64,000 nucleotides of DNA from Nocardia niigatensis NBRC 100131 (GTDB taxonomy: Bacteria; Actinomycetota; Actinomycetes; Mycobacteriales; Mycobacteriaceae), in the NCBI RefSeq assembly GCF_000308655.1, contig NZ_BAGC01000043.1, forward strand, positions 620,001 through 684,000. Reading direction: 5' to 3'. The translations under genes and the position numbers were made by a program. The notes below the pieces were generated by a model. The model was not told the origin of the DNA and made no database searches. It was given only the letters and a program-made list of their open reading frames with translations. Each line of letters opens with the position of its first letter. Within the stretch, counting starts at the first letter, position 1. Shown piece after piece: positions 59,580-64,000 of the stretch.

Positions 59580-61094
59580 TTAGGTCACCGACTTGCCGGG
59601 GCGCAGCCAACCGAAGGTGAGCTCCACCGCTCGCTTCCAGTTGTCGTACTCCTCGGCGCGCAGGTCCGGGTCCATGCGCGGCAGCCACTGCGCCGCGACG
59701 CGCCAATTGTGGCGCAGGCCCTCGAGATCCGGCCAATAACCGACCGCCAGGCCCGCCGCGTAGGCCGCGCCCAGCGATACCGTCTCCGCCACGATCGGAC
59801 GCATGACCGGTATGTCGAGCACATCGGCGATGATCTGCATGAGCAGGTTGTCCGAGGTCATCCCGCCGGCGACCCGTAGTGCCCCGGCCTGGAGTCCGGA
59901 GTCGGCGTTCATGGCCTCCACCACATCGCGGGTCTGCCAAGCCGTGGCCTCGAGCACCGCTCGGGCGATGTGCCCCTTGGTGATATACGAGGTGAGCCCG
60001 ATGAGCAGCCCGCGCGCGTCACTGCGCCAGTGCGGGGCGTACAGCCCCGAGAAGGCGGGCACCAGGTAGCAGCCGCCATTGTCTCCGACTGTGCCCGCGA
60101 GGGTTTCGATCTCCGGCGCACTCGTGATGAGCCCGATGTTGTCCCGCAGCCACTGCACCAGCGAACCGGTCACCGCGATCGGCCCCTCCAGCGCGTACAC
60201 CGGCTCCGGCCCGACCTGGTAGCCAATGGTGGTGAGCAGCCCGTGCTCGGACCGCACCAGTTCCCGCCCGGTGTTCATGAGCAGGAATCCGCCTGTGCCG
60301 TAAGTGCATTCGGTCTCACCGGGCGCGAAACACGTCTGCCCGAACAACGCCGCGTGCTGATCACCGAGCGCCGCCGCGATCCGCACCCCCGGCAGCACCC
60401 GGCGCGCGGTGCCGAATTCACCGGTCGAGGGCTGGATCTCCGGCAGCATGGCCCGCGGAATATCGAAGAACCGCAACAGTTCTTCGTCCCATTCCAGCGT
60501 GGACAGGTTCATCAGCAGCGTCCGGCCTGCATTGGTGACGTCGGTGACGTGCCCGCCGTGATCGGCTCCGCCGGTGAGGTTCCAGACCAGCCAGGTCTCC
60601 ATGGTCCCGAACAGCACCTCGCCGCGTGCGGCCCGCTCCCGCAGTCCCGGCGTGCGATCCAGCAGCCACCGCAGCCTGGGCGCGGCGAAGTAGGTGGCCA
60701 GCGGCAGGCCGCACAGCTCCCGGATCCGTTCCGCCCCAGCCGATTCCCGCAGGCGCTCGACGAGCTGCTCGGTACGCACGTCCTGCCACACGATGGCTCG
60801 CCCGATCGGCGTCCCGGTGTTCCGATCCCACACCACCGTGGTCTCGCGCTGATTGGCGATCCCCACCGCGGCGACCTGGTCCAGGGTGATTCCCGAATCT
60901 CGCAGTGCCGCGGGCACGACGCGCTCGACATTGCGCCAGATCTCCAGCGCGTCCTGCTCCATCCAGCCCGGCCGCGGGTAGTGCTGCTTGTGCTCGCGCT
61001 GCGCCACCCCGGTGAGCCGGGCCCGCTGATCGAACAGGATGGCCCGGGTGGAGGTGGTGCCCTGGTCGATGGCGAGCACGTAGCGTTGCGTCAT
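59580..61094 (-). CDS. glpK: Glycerol kinase (first copy)
   Basis: 504 residues, FGGY family. AIDQGTTSTRAILFDQ (phosphate-1 loop), GIANQRETTVVWDRNTG, LGDQHAALFGQ, YGTGGFLLMNTG and GGMTSDNLLMQIIAD match GlpK. Makes glycerol-3-phosphate from glycerol and ATP. Start ATG 61094 with GGAGGGGAG. Downstream of the IclR gene on the same strand (25 bp). Diverged from the second copy at 62057, so not a recent duplication. Confidence 0.95.
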   Translation of the reverse strand: MTQRYVLAIDQGTTSTRAILFDQRARLTGVAQREHKQHYPRPGWMEQDALEIWRNVERVVPAALRDSGITLDQVAAVGIANQRETTVVWDRNTGTPIGRAIVWQDVRTEQLVERLRESAGAERIRELCGLPLATYFAAPRLRWLLDRTPGLRERAARGEVLFGTMETWLVWNLTGGADHGGHVTDVTNAGRTLLMNLSTLEWDEELLRFFDIPRAMLPEIQPSTGEFGTARRVLPGVRIAAALGDQHAALFGQTCFAPGETECTYGTGGFLLMNTGRELVRSEHGLLTTIGYQVGPEPVYALEGPIAVTGSLVQWLRDNIGLITSAPEIETLAGTVGDNGGCYLVPAFSGLYAPHWRSDARGLLIGLTSYITKGHIARAVLEATAWQTRDVVEAMNADSGLQAGALRVAGGMTSDNLLMQIIADVLDIPVMRPIVAETVSLGAAYAAGLAVGYWPDLEGLRHNWRVAAQWLPRMDPDLRAEEYDNWKRAVELTFGWLRPGKSVT

Positions 61095-61119
61095 CCGAAC
61101 CTGCTCCCCTCCGGGAAAG

Positions 61120-61884
61120 TCATTGCGCGCCACCGAGATCCCGGGACACGGCGGCGGCCGCGTCGCACACCTGGGTGATGGGCGCGGGCCGGAACCTCAA
61201 CTGCCCGTCGCAGAGCCGGTCGACCGGGCCGGTGATGCCGATGGCACCGACCACCAAACCACCCCGGGAGCGTATCGGCGCGGCGAGGCTCGCCTCACCG
61301 GACCGGTATTCGCCGACATCCCCGGCCCAGCCGGTGCGCCGCACCTCGGAGATCGCCCGCCGCAGCGCCGCCGGATCGGTGAGGGTGCGATGGGTGAGCG
61401 CGGGCAGCGCGCCGTCGCGCATCGACTCGGCGAGATGGCCGTCGTAAGCGAGCAGTACCTTGCCCAGAGCCGTTGCGTGCGGCGGCAGTTCCTCGCCGAC
61501 CGCCAGCGCCTGCTCGGTGTTGTCGGGCCGGAAGACATGGTGGATCACCACCACCGCGCCGTCCACCGGCGCGGCGATCCGCACCGATTCCCCGCTGCGC
61601 GCGGCCAGTGCGTCGGCCCGGTTGATGGCCCGCGACCGTAATTCGTTGGCGTCCAGGTGGCCCGAACCGAGATCGTGCAGCGCGGGGCTCAGGTGATATC
61701 TGCCGCTCACCGGATCCTGATCGACGAACCCGACGCCCTGCAGCGTTCGCAGAATGCCGTGCGCGGTCGGTTTGGCCAGCCCGAGCGCCGAGGCGATCTC
61801 CCCCACCGCCATGCGGCCGGACCCGCGCGCGAGCAGCCGCAGCATCGCCGCAGCGCGCTCGATCGACTGAATCGGACCCGGCAC
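61120..61884 (-). CDS. IclR-family regulator (GylR-like)
   Basis: 254 residues. IclR HTH: AAAMLRLLARGSGRMAVGEI, ASALGLAKPTAHGILRTL; effector domain with HATALGKVLLAYDGHL and AAPIRSRGGLVVGAIGITGP. Similar in place and type to GylR, the glycerol-operon repressor of Streptomyces. GTG start 61884. A CGTTCG-N7-CGAACG palindrome upstream is the likely operator for both directions. Confidence 0.9.
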   Translation of the reverse strand: MPGPIQSIERAAAMLRLLARGSGRMAVGEIASALGLAKPTAHGILRTLQGVGFVDQDPVSGRYHLSPALHDLGSGHLDANELRSRAINRADALAARSGESVRIAAPVDGAVVVIHHVFRPDNTEQALAVGEELPPHATALGKVLLAYDGHLAESMRDGALPALTHRTLTDPAALRRAISEVRRTGWAGDVGEYRSGEASLAAPIRSRGGLVVGAIGITGPVDRLCDGQLRFRPAPITQVCDAAAAVSRDLGGAQ

Positions 61885-61905
61885 GTTCGTAATCTACCAG
61901 CAAAT

Positions 61906-61924
61906 CGTTCGGCATTGTCGAACG
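61906..61924. promoter_or_regulatory. Likely IclR operator
   Basis: CGTTCG (61906-61911) and CGAACG (61919-61924) form a perfect 6-bp inverted repeat with 7-bp spacer, 22 bp before the IclR start and between the divergent glycerol kinase transcripts. Confidence 0.6.
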
Positions 61925-62056
61925 CACCCTCTGCCATGGCCACGCTCCACTTCGTAACGTTGACCTCGGGCCCGGCCGGCAGCAGCCTCACCTCCCGCCG
62001 CCTCTCCGGGGACCCAGGCAGACGGACTCAATGACGAGCTTCCCGGAAGGACCGCG

Positions 62057-63583
62057 ATGACGCAGTACGTCGGAGCCATCGATCAAGGCACGACCTCCAC
62101 GCGATTCATGGTGTTCGACCATGGCGGCAACGTGGTTGCCCGCCATCAACTCGAACACGAGCAGATCCTCCCGCAGGCCGGCTGGGTGGAACACAACCCG
62201 GACGAGATCTGGGAGCGCACCCGCACCGTCATCAAGAGCGCCCTGGCCGGAGCCGGACTCACGGCGAGCGATCTGGCCGCCGTCGGCGTCACCAATCAGC
62301 GCGAGACCACCATCGTGTGGAACCGCCGCACCGGACGCCCCTACTACAACGCCATCGTCTGGCAGGACACCCGCACCGACCGCATCGTGGCCGAGGTGGA
62401 GAAGGCCGGCCGCGGCGATCTCATTCGCGAACGCGCCGGACTGCCGCCCGCACCGTATTTCTCGGGCGGCAAGCTGAAGTGGATCCTCGACAATGTCCCC
62501 GGCGTGCGGGCGGACGCGGAGCGCGGCGACGCCCTCTTCGGCACCCCCGACAGCTGGATCATCTGGAACATCACCGGCGGCGTCCACGGCGGCGTGCACG
62601 TGACCGACCCGACCAATGCCTCGCGCACCATGCTCATGGATCTCGAAACCCTGGACTGGGACGACGAATTGCTCGCCGTGTTCGGGGTGCCGCGCGCCAT
62701 GCTGCCGCGCATTGCGCCCTCGTCGAATCCCGCGGGCTTCGGCACCACCTATCCGGGCGGCCCGTTCAAGGGCTCGGTACCGCTCGCGGGCGTGCTCGGC
62801 GACCAGCAGGCCGCCACGGTCGGCCAGGTCTGCTTCCAGCCGGGCGAGGCCAAGAACACTTACGGCACAGGCAATTTCCTGATGCTGAACACCGGCACCG
62901 AGATCGTGCGCTCCGAGCACGGCCTGCTGACCACCGTCGCCTACCAGTTCGGCGACGAGAAGCCGGTGTACGCGCTCGAGGGCTCGATCGCCGTGACCGG
63001 CTCGGCCGTGCAGTGGCTGCGCGACCAGCTCGGCATCATCTCGGGTGCGGCAGGGGTCGAGACCCTGGCCCGGCAGGTCCCCGACAATGGCGGCATCTAC
63101 TTCGTGCCCGCCTTCTCCGGCCTGTTCGCGCCCTACTGGCGCGCGGACGCCCGCGGCGTGATCGTGGGCCTGTCCCGCTTCAGCAACAATGCCCATATCG
63201 CCCGGGCCACACTGGAATCCATCTGCTACCAGACCCGCGACGTGGTCGAGGCCATGCAGCAGGACTCCGGGGTGCGGCTCGGCACCCTGCGCGTCGACGG
63301 CGGCGTCACCGCCAATGAACTCGCCATGCAGATCCAGGCCGACTTCCTCGGCGTGCCGGTCTCCCGGCCGGTGGTCGCGGAGACCACCGCGCTCGGCGCC
63401 GCCTACGCCGCCGGTCTCGCGGTCGGATTCTGGCGCAGCACAGACGAACTCGTCGCCAATTGGCGCGAGGACCGGAACTGGCAGCCCGCCATGACCGAGG
63501 AGCAGCGGCGGCGCGGCTACACCCGCTGGCGCAAAGCGGTCTCCCGCACCCTCGACTGGGTCGACCTCGAGGACGAGGACTGA
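62057..63583 (+). CDS. glpK: Glycerol kinase (second copy)
   Basis: 508 residues. AIDQGTTSTRFMVFDHGG, GVTNQRETTIVWNRRTG, LGDQQAATVGQ, YGTGNFLMLNTG and GGVTANELAMQIQADFLG mark GlpK; it is followed by glpD 57 bp later, so this copy is the core catabolic one. ATG 62057 with GGAAGGACCG upstream. Probably under the IclR regulator. Confidence 0.95.
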   Translation: MTQYVGAIDQGTTSTRFMVFDHGGNVVARHQLEHEQILPQAGWVEHNPDEIWERTRTVIKSALAGAGLTASDLAAVGVTNQRETTIVWNRRTGRPYYNAIVWQDTRTDRIVAEVEKAGRGDLIRERAGLPPAPYFSGGKLKWILDNVPGVRADAERGDALFGTPDSWIIWNITGGVHGGVHVTDPTNASRTMLMDLETLDWDDELLAVFGVPRAMLPRIAPSSNPAGFGTTYPGGPFKGSVPLAGVLGDQQAATVGQVCFQPGEAKNTYGTGNFLMLNTGTEIVRSEHGLLTTVAYQFGDEKPVYALEGSIAVTGSAVQWLRDQLGIISGAAGVETLARQVPDNGGIYFVPAFSGLFAPYWRADARGVIVGLSRFSNNAHIARATLESICYQTRDVVEAMQQDSGVRLGTLRVDGGVTANELAMQIQADFLGVPVSRPVVAETTALGAAYAAGLAVGFWRSTDELVANWREDRNWQPAMTEEQRRRGYTRWRKAVSRTLDWVDLEDED

Positions 63584-63640
63584 CCACCGGTGAGCGCACT
63601 GCCCCACAAGCCTGAAAACACCGATAACAAGGAGTATTTC

Positions 63641-64000
63641 GTGTCCGCACAACTGGATCCCGCCTACCGCGACCGGGCGATTGATTCGCTCGGCGACACC
63701 GAAATCGACGTTCTCGTGATCGGTGGTGGAGTGACGGGAGCGGGTGCCGCACTGGACGCCGCGTCGCGTGGCCTGTCCGTCACCCTGGTCGAGGCGCGCG
63801 ATTTCGCCGCCGGCACCTCGAGCCGGTCCTCCAAACTCATCCACGGCGGCCTGCGCTACCTGGAACAGTACGACTTCGCCCTGGTCCGTGAGGCTTTGAA
63901 GGAACGGGGTCTGCTGCTGAACAAGCTGGCCCCGCACCTGGTGCACCCGGTCTCGTTCCTGTTCCCGCTGCAGAAGCACTACGAGCGCTTCTACATCGGC
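63641..64000 (+). CDS. glpD: Aerobic glycerol-3-phosphate dehydrogenase, 3'-truncated by window edge
   Basis: The first 120 codons. FAD motif VIGGGVTGAGAALDAASRGL, then ARDFAAGTSSRSSKLIHGGL RYLEQ, diagnostic of GlpD. Oxidises glycerol-3-phosphate to dihydroxyacetone phosphate at the membrane, passing electrons to quinone. GTG 63641 is supported by AAGGAG; an in-frame GTG at 63590 is an alternative. The frame is open at the end of the window. Confidence 0.93.
   Translation, partial: MSAQLDPAYRDRAIDSLGDTEIDVLVIGGGVTGAGAALDAASRGLSVTLVEARDFAAGTSSRSSKLIHGGLRYLEQYDFALVREALKERGLLLNKLAPHLVHPVSFLFPLQKHYERFYIG

Overview
The window is high-GC, densely packed actinobacterial DNA from the mycolic-acid lineage, most likely Nocardia or a close relative. 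The evidence is an AcpM-type acyl carrier protein, a KasA/B-type ketosynthase, a DesA1-type acyl-ACP desaturase, a FadD32-type acyl-AMP ligase, a ChoD-type GMC oxidoreductase, EthA/MymA-type Baeyer-Villiger monooxygenases, PapA-like acyltransferases and many TetR regulators. GTG and TTG starts and 4-base stop/start overlaps are frequent. I see no rRNA, tRNA, CRISPR array, insertion sequence or phage gene. It reads as an accessory chromosomal region rich in lipid, steroid and small-molecule metabolism.

Layout. 1-3.4 kb: end of a TetR gene, an antitoxin relic, a dienelactone hydrolase, a rhodanese/MarR divergent pair with twin operators, and an F420-type oxidoreductase. 3.4-8.5 kb: a glycosidase relic beside a TetR gene, then a translationally coupled pair made of a helix-turn-helix protein and a rare aminotransferase-AlaDH/PNT fusion, and a small orphan protein. 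8.8-11.7 kb: a secreted serine protease preceded by three 25-bp-spaced repeats, an aminotransferase relic and a MymA/EthA-like monooxygenase. 11.7-19.3 kb: a minus-strand cluster that looks like glycolipid assembly and export (secreted protein, PapA-like acyltransferase, GT1 glycosyltransferase, DrrA/DrrB-like ABC exporter, second condensation-fold acyltransferase, AurF-like diiron oxygenase).

19.6-25.8 kb: a Mut7-C protein, a hydrolase relic, then a five-gene coupled operon (ThDP enzyme, SRPBCC protein, KASIII-like enzyme with a changed triad, HisC-like aminotransferase, OhrR-like MarR regulator). 26.3-30 kb: MFS transporter plus M20 amidohydrolase, and two secreted proteins around a strong bidirectional terminator. 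30.2-37.3 kb: a MerR gene divergent from an ACP/SRPBCC pair across a SoxR/MerR-type promoter; then a five-gene operon (two PF10118 paralogues, flavin monooxygenase, SDR, 2Fe-2S reductase) with a divergent TetR. 37.4-46.4 kb: TetR genes, a SulP transporter relic directly ahead of an alkylsulfatase, two DUF2236 (MpaB/Lcp) proteins with their TetR regulators and clear operators, and a nitronate monooxygenase.

46.4-57.5 kb: ChoD plus a monooxygenase divergent from an AraC regulator, a lipase, an FMN reductase, then FadD32-type ligase, KasA/B-type ketosynthase and a divergent DesA1-type desaturase. 57.6-64 kb: MFS relic with an ArsR gene, a DUF72 protein, and glycerol use: two glycerol kinases on either side of an IclR regulator, running into glpD at the window edge.

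At least seven broken gene remnants lie between intact operons, so the region has been shaped by gene loss. The strongest candidates for undescribed biology are the aminotransferase-AlaDH/PNT fusion with its HTH partner, the ThDP/SRPBCC/KASIII/aminotransferase operon, and the MerR-controlled ACP/SRPBCC pair.
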